Shown: positions 7,128-16,363, numbered from the stretch's first letter. The stretch is DNA of 64,000 nucleotides from Thalassococcus_A lentus (GCF_028023555.1 NZ_JAQIOY010000004.1:186001-250000); one strand, 5' to 3'. Notes: generated from the sequence alone by a model not told the origin. Program-made: numbers and translations.

Positions 7128-8993
7128 ATGACCAAGGATGTGCCTGACCAGACACCGGAGCGTGGACACACGGTCGTGCAGGGGTACCTGAAGACGCTGG
7201 ACAGCAGTCCGGGCGTTTATCGGATGCTGGATGACCAAAGCCGCGTTTTGTACGTGGGCAAGGCCAGAAACCTGCGCGCACGGGTCAGTAACTACGCCCG
7301 TCCAACAGGCCATTCCCGGCGTATCGCGCGGATGATTTCGGAAACCGCTTCGATGATGTTTCTGACCACGCGGACAGAAACCGAAGCGCTTTTGCTTGAG
7401 CAGAATCTGATCAAGCAATTGAAGCCCAAGTTCAACGTGCTGCTGCGTGACGACAAGAGCTTTCCCAATATCCTCGTGACCGACCACGCCTATCCGCAAA
7501 TCCGAAAACATCGCGGTTCGAAAAAGGACAAGGGAAGCTACTACGGGCCCTTTGCCAGCGCGGGGGCCGTGAACCGAACGCTCAGCCAGTTGCAGCGCGC
7601 ATTCTTGCTGCGCAATTGCACGGACTCCATGTTCGACAGCCGCAGCCGCCCCTGTCTTTTGTATCAGATCAAACGGTGCAGTGGCCCTTGTGTCGGCAAG
7701 ATCTCAGAATCCGACTATGCGGACAGCGTCGCCGATGCGCAGCGTTTCCTGTCGGGCAAGTCGACCCAGATTCAGGAAGTTTTGAAAAACCAGATGCACG
7801 AAGCGTCAGAGGCGATGGAATTCGAACGCGCTGCGGCGCTTCGGGATCGCATCCGGGCGCTTACGCAGGTTCAGACGGCGCAAGGGATCAATCCGCAGGG
7901 GGTCACCGAAGCGGACGTGATTGCGCTGCATATGGAAGGCGGACAGGCCTGTGTTCAGGTGTTCTTCATTCGGGCAAACCAGAACTGGGGCAATCAGGAT
8001 TTCTACCCGCGTGTCGGCGATGACGTCAGCGCCGAAGAGGTGATGGAAGCATTTCTCGGACAGTTCTACGACCAGAAAGACCCCGCGAGGTTGGTCCTGC
8101 TGTCGCACGGCATCGAGAATGATGACCTTATGTCAGAGGCCCTGAGCGGCAAGCTGGGGCGCAAAGTGGAACTGGCTGTGCCGCAGCGCGGTGAGAAGTC
8201 CGAGCTTGTGGACGGTGCATTGCGCAACGCCCGCGAAAGTCTGGCACGGCGCATGGCCGAAACCGCAACGCAGGCCAAGTTGCTGCGCGATCTAGCCGAG
8301 GCTTTTGAACTGGACGGACCACCCGATCGGATCGAAGTGTACGACAACAGCCACATCCAGGGGGCACATGCCGTCGGCGCGATGATCGTGTCCGGACCGG
8401 ATGGCTATCTCAAGAACCAATACCGCAAGTTCAACATCAAGGGTGAAGACCTCACGCCCGGCGATGACTTTGGCATGATGAAAGAAGTCCTTCATCGCCG
8501 ATTGAAGCGTCTGCTCAAGGAAGATCCGGACCGGGACAAGGGGCTGTGGCCCGATCTGATGCTGATCGATGGCGGCGCGGGGCAGGTCAGCGCCGTGGCC
8601 GAGATCATGGCAGAGCACGGCGTCGAAGATGTTCCGTTCGTCGGTGTTGCCAAGGGCATTGACCGCGATGCGGGCAAGGAAGAATTCCATCGGCCCGGCG
8701 AACGCCCCTTTGCGCTTCGGCACAATGATCCGGTGCTCTATTTCGTGCAGCGGCTGCGCGACGAGGCGCACCGTTTCGCAATCGGGACGCACAGGGCAAA
8801 ACGGTCCAAGGCTGTCAGCGCCAATCCATTGGACGAAGTGCCCGGTGTGGGGGCTGCCCGAAAACGCGCGTTGCTGGCGCACTTCGGCTCGGCCAAGGCT
8901 GTCAGCCGTGCCAATCTGGCTGACCTGAAGGCAGTCGAAGGTGTGAGCGAAGCACTGGCAGAACGGGTTTATGCTTTTTTCCGCGACAGATAG
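7128..8993 (+). CDS. uvrC: Excinuclease ABC subunit C
   Basis: 621 residues, full length. The GIY-YIG nuclease that makes the 3' incision is at residues about 20-100 (SPGVYRMLDDQ, VLYVGKARNLRARVSNY). The UvrB-binding UVR motif is near residues 210-245 (EFERAAALRDRIRAL). Next is the RNase-H-like nuclease for the 5' incision (RIEVYDNSHIQGAHAVGAM, LMLIDGGAGQVSAV). Tandem helix-hairpin-helix motifs close the protein (VPGVGAARKRALLAHFG). Nucleotide excision repair, cytoplasm. The AT-rich upstream region probably carries its own promoter. Confidence 0.97.
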   Translation: MTKDVPDQTPERGHTVVQGYLKTLDSSPGVYRMLDDQSRVLYVGKARNLRARVSNYARPTGHSRRIARMISETASMMFLTTRTETEALLLEQNLIKQLKPKFNVLLRDDKSFPNILVTDHAYPQIRKHRGSKKDKGSYYGPFASAGAVNRTLSQLQRAFLLRNCTDSMFDSRSRPCLLYQIKRCSGPCVGKISESDYADSVADAQRFLSGKSTQIQEVLKNQMHEASEAMEFERAAALRDRIRALTQVQTAQGINPQGVTEADVIALHMEGGQACVQVFFIRANQNWGNQDFYPRVGDDVSAEEVMEAFLGQFYDQKDPARLVLLSHGIENDDLMSEALSGKLGRKVELAVPQRGEKSELVDGALRNARESLARRMAETATQAKLLRDLAEAFELDGPPDRIEVYDNSHIQGAHAVGAMIVSGPDGYLKNQYRKFNIKGEDLTPGDDFGMMKEVLHRRLKRLLKEDPDRDKGLWPDLMLIDGGAGQVSAVAEIMAEHGVEDVPFVGVAKGIDRDAGKEEFHRPGERPFALRHNDPVLYFVQRLRDEAHRFAIGTHRAKRSKAVSANPLDEVPGVGAARKRALLAHFGSAKAVSRANLADLKAVEGVSEALAERVYAFFRDR

Positions 8994-9047
8994 GCTCGGG
9001 CGCGCGGCGACACTGGACATTTTCGCGATCACGGGAAAGGAAAGGGC

Positions 9048-10061
9048 ATGGACCTGGACGATCTGAAATCCCGTATTCTTGCCGGCGAACGCCGCGCACT
9101 GGCCCGCGCCATCACATTGGTGGAAAGCCAAAAGGCAGAGCACCGCGACATGGCGGCACAATTGCTCGAAGGATTGCGCGGGCACGACAGGCAGGCGCTG
9201 CGGGTGGGCCTGTCCGGCACGCCTGGGGTGGGCAAAAGCACATTTATCGAAAGTTTCGGATGCATGCTGACAGGGCAGGGCTTGCGTGTGGCCGTTCTGG
9301 CGGTTGATCCGAGTTCGGCGCGCTCGGGCGGCTCTATTCTGGGGGACAAAACCCGGATGGAACGGCTGAGCCGCGATCCCTTGGCATTCATTCGCCCGTC
9401 CCCCAGTCAAAGCCACTTGGGCGGCGTGGCCCGCCGTACCCGCGAGGCAATCGATCTGTGTGAAGCGGCGGGCTTTGATGCGATTCTGATCGAAACCGTC
9501 GGTGTGGGCCAATCGGAAACCGTGGTGGCGGAAATGTCCGACCTGTTCTTGCTGTTGCTTGCACCGGCTGGCGGGGATGAATTGCAGGGCGTAAAGCGCG
9601 GTATCATGGAAATGGCGGATCTGATTCTCGTCAATAAGGCGGATGGGGATCTCAAGTCAGCCGCGACGCGCACTTGCGCCGACTACGCAGGTGCATTGCG
9701 CCTGCTGAGAAAACGCCCTCAAGACCCCGAAGGCTATCCACGCGCGATGACGGTGTCGGCCTTGGAAGACAGCGGATTGTCCAAGGCCTGGGAGGATATG
9801 CAAGAGCTGTCGGACTGGCGAAAGACCGAAGGGCACTTTGCCGCAAGACGGGCTGCGCAGGCCCGGTACTGGTTCGAGGCAGAGGTGCAGGAAGGCCTGT
9901 TGGCCCGCTTGCGGCGCGAGCCGGTCAGTGGTGCCATGGCAGCGCTGGCAGTACAGGTTGAAAACGGAACGACCACCCCGACGGCCGCAGCTTCTGAGCT
10001 TTTGGAGCGCTACTTGCAGATATCGACGTCCGGAGCGCCGGACAGCCCGCTTGAGGCTTGA
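9048..10061 (+). CDS. meaB: Methylmalonyl-CoA mutase-associated GTPase MeaB
   Basis: 337 residues, G3E/SIMIBI GTPase. Walker A is GLSGTPGVGKSTFIE near residue 57, then AVLAVDPSSARSGGSILGDK, the switch-like ETVGVGQSETVV, and NKADGD for guanine recognition. MeaB protects and gates B12 loading of methylmalonyl-CoA (and related) mutases. With ccr and mcd elsewhere in the window this fits an ethylmalonyl-CoA pathway organism. The name ArgK is an older misannotation for this family. Starts 54 bases after uvrC, preceded by GGAAAGGAAAGG. Confidence 0.93.
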   Translation: MDLDDLKSRILAGERRALARAITLVESQKAEHRDMAAQLLEGLRGHDRQALRVGLSGTPGVGKSTFIESFGCMLTGQGLRVAVLAVDPSSARSGGSILGDKTRMERLSRDPLAFIRPSPSQSHLGGVARRTREAIDLCEAAGFDAILIETVGVGQSETVVAEMSDLFLLLLAPAGGDELQGVKRGIMEMADLILVNKADGDLKSAATRTCADYAGALRLLRKRPQDPEGYPRAMTVSALEDSGLSKAWEDMQELSDWRKTEGHFAARRAAQARYWFEAEVQEGLLARLRREPVSGAMAALAVQVENGTTTPTAAASELLERYLQISTSGAPDSPLEA

Positions 10062-10177
10062 CGCTATGGGGCGGGGGGTCTAAGGAAGCGCGACGAGATT
10101 CCGGGCGCCGCTGATGGGGCGCCCTTTGATATTGGCCGGGGCCCATGAGCCAAGGCCCGAAGCAAGAGGATGTACCC

Positions 10178-10465
10178 ATGTCGCGCGTTTGCGAACTGAC
10201 CGGTAAGGGCCCAATGACTGGCAACAATGTCAGCCACGCCAACAATAAGACCAAGCGTCGTTTCCTGCCAAACCTGAACGATGTGACCCTGCAGTCCGAA
10301 ACGCTGGGCCGTGGCATCAAGCTGCGCATCTCGGCGCACGCACTGCGTTCGGTCGATCACCGCGGTGGTCTGGACAAGTACCTGGCCAAAGCCAAGGACA
10401 CCGAGCTGTCCGACCGCGCTCTGAAGGTCAAGAAAGAGATCGCAAAGGCACAGGCAACCGCCTGA
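10178..10465 (+). CDS. rpmB: 50S ribosomal protein L28
   Basis: 95 residues. MSRVCELTGKGPMTGNNVSH is the diagnostic L28 start, and KTKRRFLPNL follows. The alphaproteobacterial length (about 95-97) fits. The inner ATG at 10178 is used; an upstream in-frame ATG at 10145 would add an unconserved leader. Monocistronic: a strong terminator follows 20 bases after the stop. Confidence 0.97.
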   Translation: MSRVCELTGKGPMTGNNVSHANNKTKRRFLPNLNDVTLQSETLGRGIKLRISAHALRSVDHRGGLDKYLAKAKDTELSDRALKVKKEIAKAQATA

Positions 10466-10485
10466 TCCTTAGACGTTTTCAAGGC

Positions 10486-10524
10486 AAACAGCCTCGCATC
10501 ATTGATGCGGGGCTGTTTCCTTTT
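10486..10524 (+). terminator. Strong intrinsic terminator after rpmB
   Basis: Fifteen-base arms (10486-10500 and 10504-10518) pair with a single G-U and a three-base loop, followed by CCTTTTG. Confidence 0.9.
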
Positions 10525-10565
10525 GTCGCTTTGGAATTCTGGCAGCGAGCGCATAGCTAACCTGT

Positions 10566-10916
10566 ATGAAGCCGATTGTGCGCAGCATAATGACCGGATT
10601 TCTGGTCTGCATCCTGACGATGACCAGCGTGACCATGGCCGCCGCGAAGGGCCAGTCTGCGCCTGTCGGCGCGATGGTGATCTGCGCCGGTCAGGGCAGC
10701 TACACGGTTTTGGTGGATGCCGAAGGCCAGCCAACGGGTGCGGTGCACCTGTGTCCGGACTGTGCGCTTTCGCTGTTTGACACGAGCGCAATTGATCCGT
10801 TCATCCTTGTGACCCGCATCGTGCCGGTTGCACGCGCTCATGTCATAGAATCACTGGCAGCAGATCCGCAGGCCGTGTTGGCTGCGAACGCGCGGGGCCC
10901 GCCCGTCCTTGTTTGA
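10566..10916 (+). CDS. Small exported DUF2946-like protein, copper-associated
   Basis: 116 residues. The N-terminus (MTGFLVCILTMTSVTMAAAK) is a signal peptide or anchor. The body has CAGQ and CPDCALS and the end reads ANARGPPVLV; DUF2946 proteins share paired cysteines and a terminal A-R-x-P-P motif. It lies 39 bases before the copper chaperone PCuAC gene, so the pair probably serves periplasmic copper handling, for example cytochrome oxidase assembly. Family call is from the motif pattern and position, not from a search. Confidence 0.65.
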   Translation: MKPIVRSIMTGFLVCILTMTSVTMAAAKGQSAPVGAMVICAGQGSYTVLVDAEGQPTGAVHLCPDCALSLFDTSAIDPFILVTRIVPVARAHVIESLAADPQAVLAANARGPPVLV

Positions 10917-10955
10917 GTCCGAAACACAAACGAGTCAAACTGGGATACTATTGAA

Positions 10956-11435
10956 ATGAAACTGAAAGCTCTTTTTGTGGGGGCCTTTGCCTCTGCTTTG
11001 ATGGCCGCACCGGCCATCGCTGAAATCACTGTGCACGATGCCTACGCGCGCTCTGCCACGCCCAATGCCAAGACGGGTGCGGCCTTCATGGTGATCGAAA
11101 ACACCGGTGACGCCGATGATCGTCTTGTTGCCGTTCGTTCAGAGGCGGCCGTGCGCGTTGAATTGCACACCCACATCGATCAGGGCGGTGGGGTCATGAA
11201 AATGACTGAGGTCGAAGAAGGCTTTGTCATTCCGGCCGGAGGAAAACACATGCTGGCCCGCGGCGGCGATCATGTGATGTTCATGGGGCTCAAGTCGCCC
11301 TTCGTACAGGATGAAACTGTTTCAGTGACCCTTGTCTTCGAAACCGCAGGCGAAACGGTTATCGAAATTCCGGTGGATCTGGAGCGTAAGCCCAAACACG
11401 GAATGGGTCACAATCACATGAACCACGACAACTGA
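10956..11435 (+). CDS. Periplasmic copper chaperone PCu(A)C
   Basis: 159 residues with a clear signal peptide (MKLKALFVGAFASALMAAPAIA, cleavage before EITV). The copper site pattern of the family is present: a His in ELHTHID, Met residues in GGVMKMTE, and the downstream His/Met pair in HMLARGGDHVMFMGL. The C-terminus is His/Met-rich (HGMGHNHMNHDN), a second possible copper site. PCuAC delivers Cu(I) to the CuA or CuB centre of cytochrome oxidase. Coupled with the DUF2946-like gene upstream. Confidence 0.92.
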   Translation: MKLKALFVGAFASALMAAPAIAEITVHDAYARSATPNAKTGAAFMVIENTGDADDRLVAVRSEAAVRVELHTHIDQGGGVMKMTEVEEGFVIPAGGKHMLARGGDHVMFMGLKSPFVQDETVSVTLVFETAGETVIEIPVDLERKPKHGMGHNHMNHDN

Positions 11436-11447
11436 TCGTGTTGATCT

Positions 11448-11479
11448 GCCCAATGCCCCCGTTTTTTAGGGCATTGGGC
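11448..11479. terminator. Hairpin between convergent genes
   Basis: Perfect 11-base arms, GCCCAATGCCC at 11448-11458 and its complement at 11469-11479. It lies between the converging PCuAC and sirtuin genes and could stop both. Neither side has a good U-tract outside the stem (the T-run is in the loop), so strength is uncertain. Confidence 0.5.
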
Positions 11480-11484
11480 CAAAA

Positions 11485-12174
11485 TCATCCTAGGATTTCC
11501 GAAACCCAGGCCGGAACGGTTTGCGTTGCCGGGCCGACGATATGGCGATCGAAAACACCGGATGTGTCGGTCCGTTCAAGGTTGATCTCCAATGTAGACG
11601 CGCCAAACATTCGCGACTCCTGCACAAAACCCGCCGCAGGATAGACCTGACCCGACGTGCCGATGGAGACAAACAGATCACAATCCTGCAGATGATCTGC
11701 AATCTGCTCCATGTGATAGGGGATTTCCCCAAACCAGACGATATCGGGACGTGCGGTTGGTGCGCTGCAGGCCGGACATATCTGCCCGGTCGCCATTTCC
11801 GCAGGCGCTGGCCATCGGTGACCGCAGGCCGCGCAGAGCGCGCCGTCAAGCACGCCGTGCATATGTATGGCCCGGCCACCGGCCGCTTCGTGCAGACCGT
11901 CTACATTCTGAGTGACGATCACGACCTCGCCTTTGTGCTGTTCTTGCAGGTTCGCCAAAGCAACATGCGCCGCATTGGGGGTGGCTTCTGCAGCCTGTTT
12001 GCGCCTTGCATTGTAGAACGCATGCACCAGATCCGGGTTGCGCTGGAACCCTTCCGGGGTCGCGACGTCCTCGATTTTGTGCTGTGCCCAAAGCCCACCT
12101 TCATCGCGAAAGGTTCCCAGCCCGCTTTCGGCCGAAAGGCCCGCGCCGGTCAGGATGACGATCTTGTCTGCCAT
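11485..12174 (-). CDS. cobB: NAD-dependent protein deacylase (sirtuin, CobB-like)
   Basis: 229 residues, short bacterial sirtuin. NAD site: ILTGAGLSAESGLGTFRDEG at residues 6-26. Then VTQNVDGLHEAAG, the catalytic His in AIHMHGVLDG, four zinc cysteines (CAACGHRW and ICPACSAP), IVWFGEIPY, and the GTSGQVYPAA loop. It removes acyl groups from lysines using NAD. The inner ATG at 12174 gives the family start (MADKIVILTGAG). Divergent from the phosphatase gene across 44 bases. Confidence 0.93.
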   Translation of the reverse strand: MADKIVILTGAGLSAESGLGTFRDEGGLWAQHKIEDVATPEGFQRNPDLVHAFYNARRKQAAEATPNAAHVALANLQEQHKGEVVIVTQNVDGLHEAAGGRAIHMHGVLDGALCAACGHRWPAPAEMATGQICPACSAPTARPDIVWFGEIPYHMEQIADHLQDCDLFVSIGTSGQVYPAAGFVQESRMFGASTLEINLERTDTSGVFDRHIVGPATQTVPAWVSEILG

Positions 12175-12218
12175 GGCTATTCCCTTGCTCTGAACCTTGC
12201 CCCACGCTAGGCCGGGGT

Positions 12219-12677
12219 ATGACCCAACGTATCCTTTTCGTTTGTCTCGGCAACATTTGCCGGTCTCCGACCGCCGAAGGCGTCGTACGCACCATGGCTG
12301 TGCGGCGCGGGATCGACGTGGTTCTGGACAGCGCCGGTACCGCAAGCTGGCATGTGGGAAAGCCCCCCTATGCGCCCATGCAAGAGGCGGCCGAACAGTA
12401 CGGCTACGATTTGTCTTCGCTGCGTGCCCGGCAGGTCCGGCCGCAGGATTTCGAATCCTTTGACAAGATCATTGCCATGGATACGGAGAACATGTCGGAT
12501 CTGCAGTCTTTGGCTGGGTCCAAAGGCGCACCTGTGGTCCTTTTTACCGACTATGCGCCAGATCTGGGCATGGATCATGTGCCCGACCCGTATTTTACTC
12601 GTGATTTCGATGGGGCGTTGCGGCTGATCGAAAGCTGCGCACAGGGCCTGCTGGACGAGCTTGAGGGCGGACAATGA
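12219..12677 (+). CDS. Low-molecular-weight protein tyrosine phosphatase
   Basis: 152 residues. The P-loop CLGNICRSP is at residues 7-15 (Cx5R), and the general-acid loop is DPYFTRDFDGALRLIE near the end. Substrates in such bacteria include tyrosine kinases of polysaccharide export or arsenate, but nothing here points to one. The stop overlaps the start of the RbsD-like gene by four bases. Confidence 0.93.
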   Translation: MTQRILFVCLGNICRSPTAEGVVRTMAVRRGIDVVLDSAGTASWHVGKPPYAPMQEAAEQYGYDLSSLRARQVRPQDFESFDKIIAMDTENMSDLQSLAGSKGAPVVLFTDYAPDLGMDHVPDPYFTRDFDGALRLIESCAQGLLDELEGGQ

Positions 12678-13051
12678 AAAAACACGGCATCCTTCAACGA
12701 GAACTTGCAGGCCTGATCGCGGCGCTTGGCCATGGTGACAGTCTGGTGATCGGCGATTCTGGTCTGCCTGTCCCGAAAGGGGTGCCGTGCATTGATTTGG
12801 CGGTGACGGTCGGAACACCGGCGATCTGGCCGGTTCTGGATGCTGTCCTGGGGGAAATGGTGACGGAACGGGCCGTCATCGCAAGCGAAGCAGAAGGCCC
12901 GGTTGCGTCGGGTTTTGAAGATCGACTGCAGTGCGAACGCGTTTCGCACGAAACGCTGAAACGGCTGTGCGGCGACGCCCGCGCCGTTGTGCGCACCGGT
13001 GAGGCAACGCCCTATGCCAATATCGTGCTTTACGCAGGCGTGGCCTTTTAA
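12674..13051 (+). CDS. rbsD: RbsD/FucU-like sugar mutarotase
   Basis: 125 residues. MKKHGILQRELAGLIAALGH, DSLVIGDSGLPVPKGVPCID and the C-terminal RTGEATPYANIVLYAGV match the D-ribose pyranase fold, including the His in LGHGD and the Tyr/Asn near the end. It interconverts pyranose and furanose forms of a sugar. No ribose transporter or kinase is nearby; it is translationally coupled to a phosphatase, so the physiological sugar is not evident. Confidence 0.85.
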   Translation: MKKHGILQRELAGLIAALGHGDSLVIGDSGLPVPKGVPCIDLAVTVGTPAIWPVLDAVLGEMVTERAVIASEAEGPVASGFEDRLQCERVSHETLKRLCGDARAVVRTGEATPYANIVLYAGVAF

Positions 13052-13062
13052 GCACCCAGCTG

Positions 13063-13545
13063 TCAGCGTTTGAGCAACATCCGCTGGATCAGGTTTGTCT
13101 TCCAGACAAACTGATGAACCACCACACCGCCGACATGTGCAGCGATCAGGGCCAGCAGCAGGAATTTCATGACCTCATGCGCATCGGCTGCGGATTCTGA
13201 CGCTCTGAACCACGCAACCGCGCCACTGACCGGCATGCAAATCACCAGCGCGTAGAATGCCCAATGGGCAATCTTGGCCAGCTTTTGAAAAAGCGGGGGT
13301 TCTGCATCGGGGGCCGGGGGCGCACCTAGTGACATGCGCAGGTTCAGACGCACCAGCATCAAGGCAAAAACGCAAAACCCGACGAAGATATGCAATCCGA
13401 CAAACGGGCTGAAGGCAGGCGCAGCGCCGTCTACGACCTCGTCAAAGGCCTCGGAAATTGGATCATGCAACACGAATTGCAGGGCGATTAGCACCACGAT
13501 GATCCAATGCAGTGCAATTTGCCTGTTTTCGTAACGTTGGGTCAT
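13063..13545 (-). CDS. Cytochrome b561-family membrane protein
   Basis: 160 residues, four hydrophobic helices. Candidate haem ligands are the histidines in IALHWIIVVLIA, VGLHIFVGF, KIAHWAFYAL and LIAAHVGGVVVHQF. Family members pass electrons between quinol and periplasmic acceptors or superoxide. The start at 13545 is preceded by GGGGGAT; a longer frame upstream lacks a ribosome site. Convergent with the RbsD gene. Confidence 0.87.
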   Translation of the reverse strand: MTQRYENRQIALHWIIVVLIALQFVLHDPISEAFDEVVDGAAPAFSPFVGLHIFVGFCVFALMLVRLNLRMSLGAPPAPDAEPPLFQKLAKIAHWAFYALVICMPVSGAVAWFRASESAADAHEVMKFLLLALIAAHVGGVVVHQFVWKTNLIQRMLLKR

Positions 13546-13634
13546 TCTATCCCCCCTGACCGGTTTGGAGCACTTGCAGGACAAGCCGCGAATCCGTTAG
13601 CTTTTTGCCACATTAGAACACGTGGAAGAAATTT

Positions 13635-14465
13635 ATGCTTCGATTTGCAATTTGCGGCGCGCTTGCGCTTGGACTTTCCGGCTGTGCGGTTCTCACTCTT
13701 GAAGACTTGGAATCCGTTGACGGCCCATCGGTAACCTGCGCGACGAACGCGTCGGGTGGTTGCCGCTTTAACCTTGCGCCGCTTCGGGTGCTGGATACGC
13801 CGGTGACTATTCCCCGGCGACCCTACAAATTCTTTCCGACGGCTGAGCAGCTCCGCTTTGTCGATGCGCGCGGTCGGCAGTGGGTCGCGCCACCGCGCAC
13901 GTTGACAGATGGTGCGTCCATTCCGCCGATCTTCACAGCAATCGTTGGCGACCCGACCTCTGAGACATTTATCAATGCGGCCGCTGTGCATGATGCCTAT
14001 TGCGGGGTTGGCAACGAGACGGGGGCAAACTTTCAGAACGGCCGATGGGAAGACGTGCACATCATGTTCTACGATGGGCTTGTGGCTGGCGGCACGCCTG
14101 ACCTAACAGCCAAACTGATGTTTGCGGCTGTATGGCTGGGCGGCCCACGCTGGAACACGACCTTTGACCTCAGCCATGTCCCGGTCGATCGCAAGCAACA
14201 GGCCATGCGTGAAACCAAGGCCTTTATCGAAAGCACGGATCCTGAATTCAAGAAACTGCTGCGATACCTGCGCAAATGGCAAAATCTGATGTTGGCCGAA
14301 TTCCCATCCCCCCGAGCCGAAGGATATGGCTATGACCAGTCCGCGTCTGGCGGAGGCATTGGACTGGATGGAATCGGAGACACGGGTGGTGGCACCGGTG
14401 GAAACGGCGGTGGCGGACTGACCGGTACCGGCGGCGGCATTGATTCTCCCGGATCGGATGTCTGA
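13635..14465 (+). CDS. DUF1353 lipoprotein with glycine-rich tail
   Basis: 276 residues. A lipobox LSGC ends the signal peptide at residue 17, so it is probably an outer- or inner-membrane lipoprotein. The central part (WVAPPRTLTDGASIPPIFTA, then AAAVHDAYCG) is the DUF1353 signature, with conserved Asp and His-Asp pairs as in small phage-associated hydrolase-like proteins. The last 45 residues are mostly Gly with Ser/Asp (GGGTGGNGGGGLTGTGGG), an unusual flexible tail. Function unknown. Divergent from the b561 gene. Confidence 0.8.
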   Translation: MLRFAICGALALGLSGCAVLTLEDLESVDGPSVTCATNASGGCRFNLAPLRVLDTPVTIPRRPYKFFPTAEQLRFVDARGRQWVAPPRTLTDGASIPPIFTAIVGDPTSETFINAAAVHDAYCGVGNETGANFQNGRWEDVHIMFYDGLVAGGTPDLTAKLMFAAVWLGGPRWNTTFDLSHVPVDRKQQAMRETKAFIESTDPEFKKLLRYLRKWQNLMLAEFPSPRAEGYGYDQSASGGGIGLDGIGDTGGGTGGNGGGGLTGTGGGIDSPGSDV

Positions 14466-14536
14466 CGACTGCATCTGCGGTTGCAGTCCCGCATGCACCA
14501 AGGCAAGTTGCGGCTCTTGCTGACAGGAGAGCCGCC

Positions 14537-15325
14537 ATGCCTATCACCCTTGCCACCTGGAACATCAATTCCGTCCGTTTGCGGGCTGGACTGGTTGAAA
14601 AACTGCTGCGCGAAGAAGCGCCGGATGTCTTGTGTCTGCAAGAATGCAAAAGCCCGGTCGACAAGATCCCCATGGAAGGCTTTGAAGCGCTGGGCTACGG
14701 CCATATGGTGGCCCGCGGGCAAAAGGGCTACAACGGTGTTGCGATCTTGTCGAAACTGCCAATCCGAGAAGTGGCTGCCGAAGATTTCGCCCAGCTGGGC
14801 CATGCCAGACACGTGGCAGGGCAGTTGGACAATGGCCTGACGATCCACAACTTTTACGTCCCGGCGGGCGGCGATATTCCGGATCGGGAAAAGAACATCA
14901 AGTTCGGTCAAAAGCTCGACTACCTGTCGGAGATGCGCGACTGGTTTCACGCAAATCGCCCGGAAAAGTCGATCCTCGTCGGCGATCTCAACATTGCCCC
15001 TTTGGAAGAAGACGTCTGGGACCACAAGAAGATGCTCAAGGTTGTCTCGCACACGCCGATCGAGGTCGACGCGCTGGGTGCTACACAAGACGCAGGGGCC
15101 TGGGTCGACGTCACGCGCAAGGATGTGCCAGAGGGCAAGCTTTATTCATGGTGGAGCTACCGCGCCAAGGATTGGGACGCCGCAGACAAGGGCCGCCGTC
15201 TGGATCACGTCTGGGCCACACCTGACATCGCGAATGCGGCGCACTCCAGCCGCGTCCTGCGCGACGCCCGGGGCTGGGAAAAACCATCAGACCACGCGCC
15301 GGTCTTTGCGACACTGGATCTGTAA
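14537..15325 (+). CDS. xthA: Exodeoxyribonuclease III
   Basis: 262 residues, endonuclease/exonuclease/phosphatase fold. Metal and catalytic motifs in order: WNINSVRLR, CLQECKSP, GYNGVAILSK, LVGDLNIAPLEEDVW, RRLDHVWAT and the final KPSDHAPVFATL. It cuts at abasic sites in base excision repair. A GACAGGAGAG ribosome site precedes the ATG. Confidence 0.95.
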   Translation: MPITLATWNINSVRLRAGLVEKLLREEAPDVLCLQECKSPVDKIPMEGFEALGYGHMVARGQKGYNGVAILSKLPIREVAAEDFAQLGHARHVAGQLDNGLTIHNFYVPAGGDIPDREKNIKFGQKLDYLSEMRDWFHANRPEKSILVGDLNIAPLEEDVWDHKKMLKVVSHTPIEVDALGATQDAGAWVDVTRKDVPEGKLYSWWSYRAKDWDAADKGRRLDHVWATPDIANAAHSSRVLRDARGWEKPSDHAPVFATLDL

Positions 15326-15415
15326 AGCGGCCCTGAGCTACGTGCCTGCCCTTGCATCCGGCCCCATGCTGCGCCATCTACCAAACAACACGTATGCAGG
15401 CCGATGGAGGCGACG

Positions 15416-16336
15416 ATGATCGAACTTGGTGGTGGAAATGGTGGACCGGCGCCAGCCGGTGATCTGATCAAGGATATTTCCGAGGCAGAGTTCATGGCCG
15501 AGGTTGTCGATGCGTCGATGAAAACCCCGGTGATCGTGGATTTCTGGGCCCCTTGGTGTGGACCGTGCAAAACGCTTGGTCCCTTGCTCGAAGAGGCTGT
15601 GACCGCGGCGCGCGGTGCGGTCAAGATGGTCAAGGTCAACGTTGATGAGGCGCAGATGATCGCGGGTCAGTTGCAGATCCAGTCGATTCCGACGGTATAC
15701 GCGTTCTGGCAGGGACAGCCAGTTGACGGCTTTCAGGGCGCATTGCCGGGATCTGAAATCAAGGCCTTCATAGATCGTGTCGTTCAGGCTTCGGGCGGCG
15801 ACGCCTCGGGCGGTCTGGATGAAGCCATCGAAGCCGCCGAGGAAATGCTGGAGCAGGGGGCGGCTGTTGACGCCGCGCAGACCTTTGCGGCCATTCTGGG
15901 CGAAGACGCCAACAACGCCAAAGCCTATGGCGGTCTGGTGCGGGCACATATTGCCATGGACGATCTGGAACAGGCCGAGGCGATCCTGAACGGCGCCCCG
16001 GCTGAAATTTCGGAATCCCCCGAGGTCGAGGCCGCTCATGCGCAGTTGGAACTGGCCAAGCAGGCGGCCGATGCTGGCCCGGTGGCCGAGTTGACCGCCG
16101 CCGTGGAAGCCGATCCTGACAATCACCAGGCCCGGCACGATCTGGCCCAGGCGCTCTATGCGCAGGGGGATGGTGAAGCTGCGGTAGAGCACCTTCTGGA
16201 GATTTTCCGCAGGGACCGCGAATGGAATGACGGCGCTGCCAAGACGCAGCTGTTCACGATTTTCGATGCACTCAAGCCCAATGATCCGGTGGCTTTGAAC
16301 GGGCGTCGTAAACTGTCGTCGATGATATTTGCCTGA
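15416..16336 (+). CDS. Thioredoxin-TPR protein (CnoX/YbbN-like)
   Basis: 306 residues. The thioredoxin domain covers residues about 20-125 with the intact active site FWAPWCGPCKTL (WCGPC at 47-51). The rest is helical TPR-like repeats (DEAIEAAEEMLEQGAAVDAA onward). CnoX-type proteins guard GroEL/DnaK clients under oxidative or chlorine stress; some have lost redox activity, but here both cysteines remain. ATG at 15416 is chosen because GGAGG sits six bases before it. Confidence 0.92.
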   Translation: MIELGGGNGGPAPAGDLIKDISEAEFMAEVVDASMKTPVIVDFWAPWCGPCKTLGPLLEEAVTAARGAVKMVKVNVDEAQMIAGQLQIQSIPTVYAFWQGQPVDGFQGALPGSEIKAFIDRVVQASGGDASGGLDEAIEAAEEMLEQGAAVDAAQTFAAILGEDANNAKAYGGLVRAHIAMDDLEQAEAILNGAPAEISESPEVEAAHAQLELAKQAADAGPVAELTAAVEADPDNHQARHDLAQALYAQGDGEAAVEHLLEIFRRDREWNDGAAKTQLFTIFDALKPNDPVALNGRRKLSSMIFA

Positions 16337-16363
16337 CCTGCGCTGCGGGCTATTTTTGCTAGC

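Noticed and set aside
8292..9512. A 406-codon antisense frame opposite uvrC and meaB
   Set aside because: It spans two conserved genes and has no motif.
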